The translations under genes were made by a program, and so were the position numbers. 64,000 bases of DNA from Acidobacteriota bacterium (lineage in GTDB: Bacteria > Acidobacteriota > Thermoanaerobaculia > Gp7-AA8): contig JAFATB010000006.1 of the NCBI GenBank assembly GCA_019244185.1, forward strand, positions 186,001-250,000, given 5' to 3'. Shown here piece by piece: positions 46,401-61,400 of this stretch. The number at the start of each line of letters is the position of its first letter. The first letter of the stretch is position 1. The notes under the pieces were generated by a model that saw nothing but the letters and a program-made list of their open reading frames with translations, ran no database searches and had not been told where the DNA came from.

Positions 46401-49400
46401 ATCTGCGCGCGTTTCGCGGCGGGGAACTGCGGCGCGCCGCTGTTGTAGAGATGCGACGACGCGCCGTCTTCGCTGAGCGACGCGGTGTCGACGCGGTCCG
46501 CCGACTGCAGCCTCGCACCGAAGAGACGGACGGTGTCGAAGCGCTGCACGCCGTACCAGGCGTCGCCTGGTTGGATATCCATCGATTCGCCGGCGTTCGG
46601 CGCGAGCGTGAGGATGTTGCCGTTCGTGGCGGCGATGCGCCACACGCCCTTCACGCCGTTCGCGTTCGCGATCTCGACCCAGTGTCCGGCGAAGAACGGC
46701 AGGACGTTGAAATCCGTGACGAGCGTGGCGCCGTTCGAGCCGTTCTGCGCGACGCCGTTGCCGAGCGACGGCAGATCGGTGATCGCGCTCGTGGCTACGC
46801 CCGCGGCATCGATGGTGAGCTCGCCGTACGTCGACTGCGCGCGGTGGAGGAGGATGCTGCCGGGCGCGCCGGCCGCGGTGACGCACGCGCCGCCGGTGTG
46901 GCCCGCGCGGGCGAGGAGCGCCGGGAGCGCGCTCGCGCTGTCGGTGGTCTCGATGGCGATCGCACCGCCGCCGCCGCTGGCGCAGCCGTCTCCGCCAATC
47001 GTTTCGATGCTGCCGCTGCCGGTCACGCTGCCCGCGGTGATCCAGACCGAGCCGCCCGCGCCGGCGCCGAGAGTGCTCTGCCCCGTGTTCGCGCCGTTCG
47101 CGCGGATCGCGCCGTGCACGGTGACGCGCGCGGCGCGGATGCGCACCACGCCGCCGCCGGAGGCGATGCCGGTGTCGGTGCCCGCGCCGCCCGCTTCGCT
47201 CGGACGGTCGATGCTGCCGTAGGTCTTGAGCGACGCGACCTTGCCGCCGCGGCCGATGTGCGACGCGCCTTCTTCGCCGCCGACGCCGGCGACGCCGGGA
47301 TACGAGCCGCGCAGCGTGTAGCCGCGCGCGGTCGTGTCGATGGCGCCGCCCGCGTCGACGCGCACTTCGTTCGCGGCGTCGATGGTCAGCGAGCCGCCGG
47401 TCGGATGCGTGAGCGTCGACTGCGCGTGCACGACGACGCCGGTGGCGCTGACGCGCGTCGCGGCGACGGTGCCGAAGACGTCGTACGTCGTCGCCTCGAT
47501 CGGATCCCAGGAGACGATCGTGACGTCGCGCGCGGTGACGGTGTCGAAGCGATAGAGACCCTGCCACTGATCGCCGGCGACGATGTTGATCGACTCGCTG
47601 CCGTTCGGCGCGAGCGTCAGCGTGCGTGCGCTGATCGCTGTGATGCGCCACGTGCCCTTCACGGTGCCGTCGGGCGCGGTGATGCGAATCCAGTGGCCGG
47701 CAAAGTACGCGGGCACGTCCGTCGCGCGATCGGTGACGAGCGTCGCGCCGGTCGAGCCGGCGAGCGCGAGGCCGCTGCCGATACCTTCGAGCTCGACGCG
47801 GTCGTTCGCGCGGCCCTTCGCATCGAAGGTCACGTCGCCGAACGTCGCGCCGGAGCGTTTGATGAAGACGCTGCCCGCGCCGCCGGCCGCGCGCGTGCAG
47901 CCGGCGAACGCACCGGGACGCGCGTACGCCGCGGGGACGACGCTCGAGGGGTCGCTGTACTCGATGGCGATTGCGCCGCCGCCGCCGGTGCTGCAGGCGC
48001 CGCTGCCGCCGTCGGCTTCGATCGAGCCGCCGCCGGCGATCCTCGCCGTGGTGATCCAGACCGAGCCGCCGCCGCCGGAGCCGAGACCGCTGCCGGCATC
48101 GGTTGCGCCGTTCGCGCGGATCGCGCCGTCCACGACGACGTTCGTCGCGTTAACGCGGATCGCGCCGCCGCCCCAGCCGCCGCCGGTGTCGGTGCCGCCG
48201 GAACCGAATTCCTGCGGGCGATCCACACTGCCGTAGGTGCGGTGGTCGTCGGCTTCCCCGCCGCCGCGTCCGATGTGGCCGCCGCCTTCATCCCCGTTGA
48301 CGCCCGGCACGCCGGGGTACGAGCCGCGGTTCGTGTAGCCCTTCGCGGTGGCGTCGATCGACGCGCCGCAGGCGACGTAGAGCGTCGACACGCTGATGGC
48401 GAGCGGCTGCTCCTGCATCGGCGCGAGGACGGCGTTGCCGAGGAGCGCCACGCGATCGAAGGTGTGCGCGCCGGCGATCGTCAGCGTGACGCCGTCGAAG
48501 ACCGCGATGCTGCGGTGCTCGTACGCGCTGTCGGCCGCGGTGATGGTGCCGCTGGAGCGGATCTCGACCGCGCCCTTCATGACCGTGAAGGAGCCGTCGA
48601 CGGACGCGGTCGTGCCGGACGCGGTGGTGGCGACGACGTGCGTCGGCAGCTGCGTGCCGTCGGCGAGGTCGGGCACGGTGAACGTCGCTTCCCAGACGTC
48701 GTTGCCGAGCGGCGCAGCCTGTACGGTCGTACCGCTCACCGTGAGCTCGACCTTGCGAATGACGTTCGCGGGAGTCGGCGCCTTCGCGACGACGCGCAGC
48801 TTCGCGGCGTAGCCGGCCGGGAAGAGCGCGTCGCTGCCCGCGCACTGCCACGCGAGCGACGGCGCGTTCGCGTCGACGACCGGATGGATGACGAGCGGGA
48901 TCGCATTCGCGCTGCCGCTGTTGCCGTTGTTGTCTTCGGCGCTGACGACGAGATCGCGCGTCACATCCTGCGTGCCGTCGACGAACGGCACCGGCAGTTG
49001 CGCGCTGTACGTGTCGCCGCTGCCGTGCGCGAGCTCGTACGTGTTGCCGTCGAGCGTCGCGAAAACGCGCTTCACGCCGGAGTCGGTGTCGGTGACGGTT
49101 GCGGTGACGACGATCGGCGCGGACTGCCCTTCGGTGAACGCGGCGTTCGGCACCGGCGAGGTCACGGCGATCGACGGCGCGGTGTGATCCTTCACGATCT
49201 GCAGCGTGCCGGTGACGGAGACGCCGCCCCACGTCGCGGCGATCGGCGCCGAGACCGCGTTCGCGACGGGCGTCGTGGCGACGTTGAATGTCGCCGTCGT
49301 GGCGCCGCTCGGAATGACGACGCTGGACGGAATCGCGACGGCGCTGCTCGTCGTCGACAGCAGCACGAGCACGCCTTCGCTGCCCGCGGGAGCGCGCAGC

Positions 49401-52400
49401 GTGACGGTGCCGGTGGTCGAGCCGCCGCCGGTGACTTCGCCGGGGAACGTGACCGATGCGACGCCGAGGTTCGCCGGGATCGCGCCGATGGAGATCTCGC
49501 CGGTGGTGAGGCGGAAGACGTTGCGGTCGCGCGCGGCGATGGTGACGGCGTCGCCCGCGGCGCCGTCGAACGGAACGCGGAACGAGCCGTCGGCGGCGGA
49601 CGGACGCGTGCGCGTGCCGTACGCGGTCGAGTAGAACTCGACGTTGTCGAAGTACATCCAGTCGTCGCGGAAGCCGAAGGTGAATTTCGCCGACGGCGGG
49701 ACGACGGTCTTGAGCTCGTACACCAGCGCGTCGTTGACGTACCACTGCACCGAGTCGGGCGTCTTCTCGAGGCGGAAACGCGTCGACGCGTCGAGCGTGC
49801 CCTGCGTGAAGCCGGAGTTCGCCCACGCGCCGTTCGGCCAGACTTCCCAGCGGTTGCCGGTCGGGAAGTGGAAGTAGTGGTTGGCCACGCCGATGAATGC
49901 GAGGTTGTTGGGGCTCCGATCGTTGAAGGTGAGGTACGCGGAGTCGCCGACCTCCGGCGTCTCGATCGTTCCCGGCGCCTGATTGAAGTTCGGGATCTTC
50001 TGCAGGCGCAGTCCACCGCGGTTCGGCGCGAGCTCGATGAATGACGCGTTCTGCAGCAGCTCGGCCGTCGCCGGCAGCGCGGGACGCGCGGTGTTGCGCG
50101 CGAAGACGTCGACGCCCTCGGCATCGCGCACCGCGCCGGCGGCGCCGGCGAGCACCGGACCGGTGCGTCCCTGTTCGATCGTCACCTTCGACGCGTCGAT
50201 CGCCGGGCCGCTCGCGTTCGTGACGAGCGATGAATCGGCCGCGACCGCCGGCGCGTTGGCGGATTCGATCGTGTCGCGCGAGAGCACGTGCGCGCCGCCG
50301 CGCACCGTGACGTGATTGAAGCGATAGACGCCGCGCAGCTGATCGCCCGGCTGCATGACGACCGGGCTGCCGTCGGTGGACGCGAGCGTGATGCGCGGCG
50401 CGGTGCGGACGAGCGTCACGTTGCGCCAGTCGGTGTCGAACGCGAAGAGGAACTCGCTGAACTCGGTGTCGACGTAGCGCACGACGTTGCCGCTGTAGAT
50501 GCCGCCGTACGCGTTCGCGTAGACCGAACCGCCGACGAGTTCCGCGACGGCGATGCCGCCGATCGATCCGCACGTCGTGCCGCAGGTGAGGCGGCGCACG
50601 TCGTAGATGTGCGGGCTGTTCTTGCGGAAGCTCGCGAAGACGCGGTCGCTCGCGTCGGGCGTGAACGGCACGAACGGACGGCCGTCGTCGTTGTCGTACG
50701 ACCACTGACCGTTCTCGAATTTCGTCATGGCGATCTTCCGCCCTTCGACGAAGCCGCCCGGCCGATAAACGAGATAGCCGTCGTACGCGATCTGATCGTT
50801 GCCGAACCAGAACGAGGCGGACGGCGTGGCCGCCTGCGGATCGTTCTCGATCGACGCGATGCGATACGTCCCGCGAATCGTGCCGTCGGGCGCGACGACG
50901 CGCGCCCAGTTGCCGACCTGGAACGGCTGGATGTACGCGCGGTTCGCGAGCGTGGCCGTGCCGTTGCTGACGGAGGCGATCGTGTGCGCGCCGAGCCACG
51001 GGAGATCGGTCTCGACGCCGGTGCCGAAGCCGGCGTTGTCGATCACGAGATCGCCGAGCGCGGCGCCGTTCGCACGGATGAACACGGAGCCGGCGGCGCC
51101 GGGACGTCCGCTGTTCGTGCGCCCGCCGCGCGCGACGAGGTGATCGGCGATCGTGCCGCCGAGGGAGCCGTACTCGATGGCGATCGCGCCGCCGCCACCG
51201 CCGCCGCGGTTGTTGTTGTCGCCGCCGCCGCGCGCCTCGATCGAGCCGCCGCCGGCGAGGCGTCCGCGCGTGGTGAGGTAGACGGAGCCGCCGGCGCCGG
51301 GGCCCCACGTGTCGTTGTCGATGCCGTTCGCGCGGATCGCGCCGTCGACGGTGACGAACGTCTCGACGTCGAGACGCAGCACGCCGCCGCCGGTCGTGGC
51401 GTAGTTCGGATCGATGGTGTGGCCGCCGCCGCCCTTCTCGGCCGGATGCTCGATGCTGCCGTACGTGCCGCCGCCCGGAGGCGACCACTCGCCGCCGCGT
51501 CCGATGTGGCCGCCGCCCGACGAGTCGGTGGGCGTGGCGCTGCCGGGATACGCGGTGACGCCCGGATAGCCCTGCGCGCTGACGTCGATCGCGCCGCCGC
51601 AGGCGACGAAGAGGCGCTGCACGGAGACGACCGGCAGCGGAGTGCCGTCGGCGACCTGCTGCTGTTCGACCTTGCCGCCGTCGAGCACGATGAGGTTGCG
51701 CAGGTGCTGCTCGCCGGAGAGCACGAGATCGCCGCCGGCGCGCACGACGACGTCGCGGTTCTGATAGCCGGCGTCGAGCGGCGTGACGACCGAGCGCGTG
51801 CTGACGTCGATCGCGTTCGCGACGGCGGTGAAGCTGCCGAGGAGCACGGCCTGGTTGCCGCCGGCACTGGTGGCGGTGACGCGGACGTCGAAGGACGTGT
51901 CGTTCGCGGTGCCGCCCGGGATCGTGTAGCGGATCTCGTACTGATCGGAGCCGCCGATGCGGGAGGCGAGCACCGGCGTCGCGCCGTTGATCGAGAACTC
52001 CACGCGCTCGACGCCGTTCGACGGCGACGATGGCGTCGCGGTGACGCGCAGCGGGAACTCGTAGCCGAGCGGATAGCTCGCGTTCGGACTCGCGCAGACC
52101 CACGCCAGCGCGGCCGCGTTCGGATCGACCAGCGGCTTGATGTAGACCGTCAGCGTGCGCGACTCCGTGTTGCCGTCGTAGTCGATCGACGTGACGGTGA
52201 GCGTCTTCGCGATCGGCTCGCTGCCGTCGACGCTCGGCACGTTCAGCGTCCGCCGATAGACGTCGCCGCCGGCGTACGTCAGGTCGCTCGTGACGCCATC
52301 GAACGTGACCGTCACGCGCTGCACGGCCACCTCCGCATCGCTCGACGTCGCCTCGACGACGAACGTCGCGCCGGTGCCTTCCTGCAGTTGCGCGTTCGGC

Positions 52401-55400
52401 TGCGGCGTCGCGACCGCAAGCGACGGCGCGAGCGTGTCTTTCAGGATGTGAACGGTCTTCGTCTGCGTCGTGGCGATGCGGCCCGGCACGTCATCGAGCG
52501 CAGAGAGCGTGAGCGTGACGTCGCTGCCCGACGGCGCCGATGACGGGATGGCGACGCTGAACGTGCGCGTCATCGTCTGCGGCGTCGGACGCGTGGCGGT
52601 GCCGGACGTGACGCTGCCCTGCGACGACGCGAGCGCGAGCGAGGTGACGGCCACGTCGTCGGACGCGGCTGCGCTGACGTCGATGTTGTGATTCGCGTAC
52701 GTCTCGGTCGCGCTGACGTCGAACGCGTCGATGACCGGCGCGGCGTTGTGGATGATGTTGAACGCGAGCGGCGCGGACTCGGCGACGCGGCCGGCGCGAT
52801 CCGTTGCGTAAAGTTTCAGCGTCGTCGCGCCGAGCGGCGCGTCGTTCGGAATGGCGATGGTGAGCGTCGTGTCGCCGAGCGGTGAGACGAAGTTCGGATA
52901 CGCGAAGACGTCGACCGGCTGCACACCGAGCGTCGCGCGCAGCTGGCGGATGCCGGACGCGCTCTCCGCCGTGACGTGCACGGTGATGGTCGTGTTCTGC
53001 GCGACGCTGCTGCCGGCCGCGGGATCGCTCGAGACGAGCGTCAGCGCGAACGGATCGTTCGGACGCACGATCGACGCGGACGGATCGACGGTGAGCGTGC
53101 CGGACGGCTCGCTGTCGAAGCGCGCCAGCACGCGGGGACCGATGGTGATGCTGTCGAACGCGCCGCCGCCGATCGGCGTGGCCGCGGTGCGGTGCGCGGT
53201 CGCGGGAACGCGATCGTCGAACGAGGAGACGACGAGCTCGCCGAGCGTCGCACCCGGACGCACGAGGTAGATCGTGCCGGCGCCGCCGTCGACGTGCGCT
53301 TCGTTGTCCGCGCCGGTGTGACGTCCTCCGCGCGCCTGGATCGCGGAGAGCGCCACTTCGAAGCGGTCGCTTGCACGGAGCTCGATACGTCCGCCGCCCG
53401 CGCCGCGATCGAGGTTGTTCTCCGCGCCGCCGTCGGCGCCGTTCGCGCTGATGCGCGTCCACGGACCGGTGATGAGCGCGTGCGCGCGGAGCGAGATCGT
53501 GCCGCCCGAGCCGAGCATCCAGAACGTGGAGCCGGACGGCGGCTCGCCGTCGGCGAGCACGGGTCCCGCGAGCACGAAGCGCGCGAGTCCGCTGCCGCCG
53601 CGCAGGAGCACCGCGCCGCCGCCGTTCGAGCCGGGACGATCGCCGCCGCTCGGCTGCGCGCCGCCGCCGCTCCCGAAGTCGACAGGATCGGTGATCGAGC
53701 CGTAGGTCGCGTTGGTCGTGCCGACGTACGAGCCGCCGATGCCGCCGTACGAGGCGTCGGCATTCGCCGCACCGTTGCCGGAGCGCGTGCGGCCGAGGCG
53801 CGAGGCGTTGCCCGGCGTGCGGTCTTCGCGGCCGTGGAGGCCGCCGAGGTAGCCGCGGCCGGTCAGGTCGACGCGGGAGTCGGCGTCGACGAAGAGATGA
53901 TCGGCGATGGTGAGATCGAGCTTCGTCTCTTCGGGATTCGAGAGCACCGCGCCGTCGACGAGCACGAGGTCTTTCAGCGCGAGCGGAACGGAGACGTAGA
54001 CGCGCACGCCGCGCACGAGGACGCTGCGGTTCGCGTACTGATCGGCGGTGATGGACGAGATGTTGATGTTGGCGCTGATGACGCGATCGACGTCGACCGG
54101 ATCGATGGTGATGGGCAGCTCGACGCTGTGCGACGGATCGGCGTCGTCGACGATCGCCTTGACCGTGAACGGCGTGCGATCGGCGGGGAACGTGAACGCG
54201 ACGCGCGCCTCGAAGACATCCGACGTGCCAGCGCGCAGCGTGGCGTCGACCGGCGCGGCGAGCGCGGTCGACTCGAAGCGGACCGACGTGACCTTCACGT
54301 CGTCGGTCGCGCGCACGCGCAGCGTGGTCAGCCAATCGGATTGATTCGCCGGCAGCGCCGCGCCGTCGAGCGGCGTGATCCAGGCCGCGGTCGGGATCGT
54401 GGCGTCGTCGACGCGGTCGTAGATCACCTCGTGCGTGTCGGTGGTGACGTTGTCGCGCTGGTCGTAGACCGAGACGGCGACGGGCACGCGCGTGTCGGCG
54501 TTGCGCGGCGGCACGGTGACGCTCTTGCGGAACGTGGTGATGCCGGTCGCGGAGTCGAACGAGCTCGTGACGCCGCTCTGCGCGACGCCGCCGACGCTGA
54601 TCGTGGCGCGGGCGATGCCGGTCTCCGCGTCGCGCACCTGCAGCTCGATCGTGTAGCTGCCGCTCGCGGTGTTGTACTGGTAGTGCGTCTCCGCCTTCGG
54701 CGTGAAGGCGACGATCTCCGGCTTCGTCGTATCCGCGAGCACGGTCAGCGGCACTTCGGCGATGCCGGATTTGTTGACGGAATCCGTCGCGGTGACGACG
54801 AGCGTCGCGGCGCCGTCCTTCAGCGTCGCGGGCAGCGTCCAGTCGAAGCTCGCGTCGGGGAACGGCACGGCCGTCGAAGGACGGGTGATGTTCTGCGAGC
54901 CGACGATCTGGTGCAGCGCGTCGCCGTTCGTCGCGGTGCCGCGCAGCTCGAGCGCGAGCGTGACTTTCAGCCCCTCGTCGTGGAACGCGACGGTCGTGTG
55001 CACGGCGTGCGTGGGGTACGCGGCGTCGGGCGTGTTGGTGACGAGAATGTCGCGCGGCGGATCGTTCGGCAGCACGTTCCAGGTGTGGACGTCGGGCGCC
55101 GGACTGCTGTTGCCGGAGAGATCGGTGGCGACGGCCTGCAGCGTGAACGTCGAGCCGGTGGTCGTCGCGGCCGGCGCGGCGAAGCTGTACGCGAACGGCT
55201 TCGTGCGCACGCGGGCGATGGCCGTGCCGTTCGCATCGAGCCAGTCGACGTAGGCGATGTCGTTCGACTCGTCGTCGGTGCCGTCGTCCGTCACGCGGAC
55301 GCTGGCGGTGTAGAGCAGTTCGGAGACGAGGTTGTCGTCGCTGCTGGTGATCCTGGCGATCGGCTTCTTCGTGTCGAAGGAGAAGAACTCGAAGACGCGG

Positions 55401-58400
55401 TCGTCCTTCTGCACGTTCGGCGGCGTCTGCGTGTCGCGCGCGCCGCTGACGGTGAGGCGGTAGAACGACGACTCGGCGATGGCCACGCCCCGCGGCGCGA
55501 TGACGAACGTCGTCGCGTCGGCGGGATCGGGGAACGCGGAGATCGGCAGGACTTCGACGGCGTTGCCCTTGTACGCGTCGAGATTCTCGAGGCGCACCAC
55601 GCCGCCGATCTCGAACGAGTTCGCGGCGATGGCCTTGTTGAACTTCACGCGGAACGTGGCGCTGGCGGGGATCGGCTCGGTCTCCGCCGGATCGACCTTC
55701 AGCACCGCGGGCTCGGTGTAGTTGACGGTGGTGAAGCTCGAGCCGACCGCGGTGAGCATCGGGTTGCCGGTCGTGTCCTGAATACCGGCGGGGATGGCCA
55801 GTCGATAGAGCACGTTGCTCTTGAGCGGGAACTTCTGGCCCGCGCCCGGCGGCGGCGGGACGAGCTTGACGATGAACGTCCCATCGGGACGCACCGACGG
55901 CTCGACCGTGCACGCGACGAGCGAGCTGTCGTCGGTCGCGAGCAGTTGGAACCACGAGCCGTTGAGATACGCGGCCGCGAGTTGCTCGCTGAAGGTGATC
56001 GTGATCGGCGTCGACGGCGAGACGCTGGTGGCGTTCGCCGGCGGATCGATCGACAGTACGCGCGGCGGCGTGGCGTCGATGCGCACGCGCGGCACGACGA
56101 TCGTCCCGGTCGTTCCGTCCGCGACCGGCACCGTGCGCGTGGCACCGATGGTCGTGTCGTCGGGGCCGTAGAACGTGAACGCGAGCGTGGTGCCGCCGAC
56201 CGGAATGCCGGTGAAGCGGTACGCGCCGTTCGCATCGGTGAGCGTTTCGAGGCGCAGCGGCTGCGAGAGACGCGAGGTCACCAGCAGCAGCACGCGCGTG
56301 CCGGCGGACGGAGTTCCGTTGCCGATCTCCGCGTCGACGCCGCCTTCGACACTCGCGTTCGAGCCGAGGTTAAGCGTGAGCTGGAGCGGTTGCGAGCGGC
56401 TCACCAGCGAGCCGCCGCCGGACGCGGTGACGTTGCCCTTCGACGCCGACGCGGTGATCCAGCCGAACGGCACGCCGGGCAGCGTGACGCTGCCGGTTGA
56501 CGGCGTAAACATCGTGCGGTTCCCGATGCCCGGCGCGAAGAGGTCCACCTTCGCGTCCTCGACCGGATTGCCGCTGCCGTCGAGCACGTGCACCTCGACG
56601 GTTCCCGACGTCGGCAGCACGACGTCTTCCGTTTTCTCGAGCGCGCCGCCGAAGCCGCCGCCGCCTTTCACGACGCGCCCTTCGCCGCCGAGCTCGCGGA
56701 CCTCGAAGCCGTAGCCGGACGAGGCGAGCATCTTCCGGAAGATGGTCGGGTTGCCCTGCTGCCCGCGGTAATACGGCACCGGCCCCCAGATCAGATCGCC
56801 CTGCCACACCGTGACCTCGGCGAGCGGCGCGAGGTCGCCCGCCGCGCCGTTGTCGAGCGGCAGATGCACGCGCACGGTGAGCGTGGCCGTGCGCTCGAGC
56901 TCGAGGTGGATGTTCTTCTGCTCGGGCACGAGCGTGCTGATGAAGAGTCCGGACGGACCGACCGCGCGGCGCAGCGAGCCGATCTCGTACGCGATCAGCG
57001 AGAACGGACCTTCCGGCACGCCGTTGAAGACGAACGCGCCGTCGACGTCGGTCGACGCGGCGGCGCTGCTGCCGGTGGCCTGCAGCTGGACGGGCATGCC
57101 CTTCGACGGCAGCCCCGGCGTCGGCTCGCTTTCCGGATCGGTGAGCGTGCCGGAAACGAGTCCGCGGAACTCGAGCTGCACGGTGACGGGCACGGTGCTG
57201 CCCGCGGCGACGTCGAAGTCGACGGCGTGTCCCGCGCGTCCCGCGGACTTCGAGTACGCGACGATCGTGTAGCGGCCCACCGGCACGCCGTCGAAGAACG
57301 CGACGCCGTTGTCGTTGGTGCTCGTAAAGTCGAAGCGTCCGCTGCCGCGCAAGAGCGCGACTTCGGCATTGGCGACCTTCGCGAAGCCGAGGAGCGGATC
57401 GGTGACCGTGACGCTGACGGCACCGGTGCCCGCGCCGCCGATGCGCACTTGCACGCTGCGCTGCGTGGCGTCGCCCTCGTCGCTGAGATGTCCCTGGTAG
57501 TCGCCGCGCAGTTCCTGATTCGTGGGATCGACGGCGGTGATGCGGAAGTCACCGGTGAAGACGTTGCTGACCACGAAGCGGCCGTTGATGTCGGCCTGCA
57601 GCGGATCCTGCGGCGTGCCGATGGCGCGGTACGGCCAGGCCAGCTCGCGCAGCCAGTAGCGCGCCAGCGGCACCTTCACGCCGTTTTGGTCAAGCACTTG
57701 ACCTTCCACCGTCGACTGCGTGCGCATGACGATGACGAGGTTCGAGACGGGGCCGCCACCGCCCGGCGTCGCGCCGCCGACGATGCCGGTGCGATAGACG
57801 CCGTCGCGCTCGAGGTCCGCGACGATGGTGAACGGCGTGCCCGCGGCGACCGCGGCGAAGCGGAACGTGCCGTCGGGATTCGTGATCGCGGGCGCGTATG
57901 TCGCGCGGTCGGTGTAGAGGCGCACGGTCGCGCCGGACACCGGCGTCACGCCGTCGTGCGCGTAGACGCGGCCGGTGACGTCGCCGATCGTGGAGAGGCG
58001 CAGCGTCACGTTGCGGACGTCGCCGTCGTACGCGAGATACGCCTGGCCCGCCGCGAAGCCGGCCGGATTTCGCACCGTGGAGAGGCCGACGTTCTGCCGC
58101 GCCGGCACGTTGTGGAAGGTGACGAGGCCCGTTTCGGAGTCAGGCGTGCCTTCGAACGTCTTCGGACGGAAGCCCTGCTCGGCCTCGTCCCACACGCTGT
58201 ACGACATCGCGATCGGCCCGAGGACCTGCGCGTAGCACGGAGGCGTGGAGCACGGCTGCTCGATTTCCGTGCGCACGACGATCGTGCCGGAGCCGGGCAG
58301 GTGGAGATCGGTGACGCCGACCTGGCCGCCGAAGTCGACGCGCACGTTGCCGCTCGCGGCCTGATCGCCGTACGGCGAGTTGCCGCCGGACGGCACCGCC

Positions 58401-61400
58401 ACGACGTCGACCTGCTGCGGCACGCGCATGTCCGGCAGCTCGTAGACGCCGTCGCCGCGCGGCGTGAAGCTGGTCGCGGGGAAACCGGGCCAGATCACGC
58501 GGTAGCCGGTGACCGGCTCGCCCTGCGGCCCATAGAGACGGATGCGCATCGTGGCCGTGCCCGCGGGCTCGGTGCTGCGCAGCTTCATGTTGAAGTGATT
58601 CGAGCCGGCGACGAGCGTCGGCACGCTGAAGTAGCCGCGGCGTCCGGTCGCGGGATCGAAGACGCTGATGCGGCGCTCCGCCGCCGACAACGGCAGATCG
58701 GCGATCGTGTACGAGCCGTCGGGATTCGTGGTGACGGGCGAGACGCGGTCGATGGTGACGATGGCGCCGGCAGCCGGCGCATCCTTCGACGCATCGCCCG
58801 GCGCCGCCGGGTCATCGCGGATCACGACGCCTTCGAGCGTCGCCGTCTCGACGTTCGGCGCCGGCACGGAGAGGACGAGCGTCTGCTCGAGCGTCTGGTC
58901 GGGACGCAGCTCGACCTCGACGCCCGCGCCGTTGCGGCTGATGCCGAAGTCGGCCGCGAGCACCGACACGACGCCCGCGGGGATACCGCTGAAGAGGAAC
59001 GTGCCGTCGGCGTCCGTGCTGCCGTCGCGCAGCGCGTAGCCCTGCGCCCAGACGCCGACGAGCGCGCCGGCGACGGGCGCGTTCGTGTCGGAGCGGCGCA
59101 CGATGACGCGCACGCTGCCGAGTCCCGGCGCATCGCGTTTCACGATGACGAGGTCCTGCGTCACGACCTCGCCGGCGACGCGGATCTGGTTCGCGGCGAA
59201 CGTCGGACGCCCGTCGTTGTCGAAGACCGAGAACGTGAGCGGCCCCACCGGCAAGTCGCCGATGTCGTAGTTGCCCGCGGCGTCGGTCCGGCCGTGCCGC
59301 ACCTGATCGAACATCGTGCTGCCGATGGTGACGTCGACGTCCGCCACGACCTCGCCGTCGCTGTAGCGCACCTGTCCGCGCGCGCGGCCGCGGCCGAGGA
59401 ACTGGAGGTTGACAGTGTGAACCTCGCCGGGGAGACGCACCGCCCCTTCGAGCTTCGCGCTCTTCCCTTCCGCCTCGGCACTGAGCGCGTAGCCGCCGTA
59501 GATGCCGCTGTCGGCGTCGCGCGGAACGAACTCGTAGAGGAAACGTCCGTCGGCGCCGGTGACGTCGATCTGCTCGCCGCCGGTCTCGCCCGTCATCCGC
59601 ACGAGTACGTTCGGGATGACGCTGTTGTCGCCGCGCAGCACGAGGCCGGTGAGGATCGCGCCGGGACGATCGTTGTCGATCCGAGGCACGACGTCGCTCA
59701 CCGCGAACGTCACCGCCGGCGCCGAGATGTCGTGAATCGCGTCGACGGCGAGGAGGTACTGCGCATTGCGCGAGAGCGCTTTGTCGAAGGTGACGTTGAT
59801 GATCTTCGCGTCGTCCTGCAGCGCGGCGCCGGGGATCTGCAGCTGCGCGTTCGGATCGGACGGGACGTTCTTCCGCGTGACGTGGTAATTCGCCTTCGGC
59901 ACGTCGACCGTGAGCGCGAACTGATCGCGCAGCGTCGCCGCGTCGCTGATGCGGACCGGCCGGTTGAAGAGCAGCGAGACGATGTGCCCGCGGTCGTCGA
60001 GATGGAGGTCCTGCGCCGCGCCGATGACGCGCAGTGGCGTCTGCGGCACGACGTTGACGGTGGCAACGCCGACGGCGTTCTTCACCACCAGCGCGTGCGA
60101 GCCGCGCACGACGTCGACGTCGACCGCGACGCCGGGCGTGGCGCCGGTGATCGCGAGATCGGTGCGCAACTGCACGCCGTCGTTCGCGTCGGGATAAATG
60201 AGGTGCAGCGTGAACGACGCCGCCGCGGGAACGACGGACACGCGCAGCGTTTCGTTCGGCCAGCGTCCGACCAGCGCGAGCTCGCCCACATCGCCGCCGG
60301 CATTGAGTCGCGTGAGCTGCGCGTACGGCAGCGTGCGAATCCACCCCTCCGCCGCTTCCGCCGGAACGTCGGCGCGCGTGCCGGTCGCGAGCGCCGTCAC
60401 GGACACCGCGTATGGCCGCGCGGCGCCATCGACATTCGCGCCGTGCGCGTACGCGAAGAGGAACCCGGTGCGATGCGACGTCGCCGCGGCGAACTCGCTC
60501 ACGAATTGCTGCGGCGTCTCGCCGTTCGAGAACGCCTGTGTCTCGAGCTGCCGCGCCATCGCCGCTTCCGCGCGTCGCCCCGACTCCTCGGCACGGCGCA
60601 GGTCGTCCCACTCCCGCAGCTCCGGCGCCGTGTTCGCCTGATCGACGCGCTCCGCGTTGCCGAGCAGATCGAGCGCGAGCTGGAAGAACGGCTCGCGATT
60701 CTCGAGCGGATCGCTGGCGCTGAGATCGCGCCGCGCGACGAAGATCCGCTGCCCCGCGCGCGCGATCTGCTGCGCGCGCGTGAAGACGTCCGTCTTCAGC
60801 ACGCGCGGGAACTTGGCCGTCGCCTGCGTGAGCGGCGCCGTGGCCAGGCTGTAGCCGAGGCCGAGGAGCTGCATGTTCGCGTCGACGAAGTCGGAGGGCA
60901 GATAGCGCGCGTAGTACGGCAGCACGAGCGTCGCCGGCGACAGCGGAATGCCGGTCGCGCTCACGCCCATGGTCAGCTTCACGCTCGCGCCGACCGTCTC
61001 GTCGTTCGCCACGCCGGCGGCGGCGAACACTTTCCCCGTGATCTTCGAGTTGAGCTTGTACGGCACCGGCTTCATCTCGCCCGGCTGGAGGTCGAGCTCC
61101 GCGGTTGGCGCCGTGCCTTCCTCGCGGCAGATGTTCTCCGCCGCCGCGCCGGAGGTGCACGCCGGGATCTGCGAGAGGTCGAGGAGCACGTGCTGGAAGT
61201 TCGCGCTGAGGTTCGTGACGAAGGCGTACGCGGTGTACCTCTCGTCCTTGCGCACGGTGTCGGGGTGGGAGAAGTTGATCTGGAAGCGCGGGTCGCTGAC
61301 GACGAGCGTCGTCGAGACGTGGCCGCGCAGCGGGAAGTCGGGCTGGCCGGGCTGCTGGTACGTCGCGTTCACTTCGACGTTGACGCTGTGCGTGCCCGCC

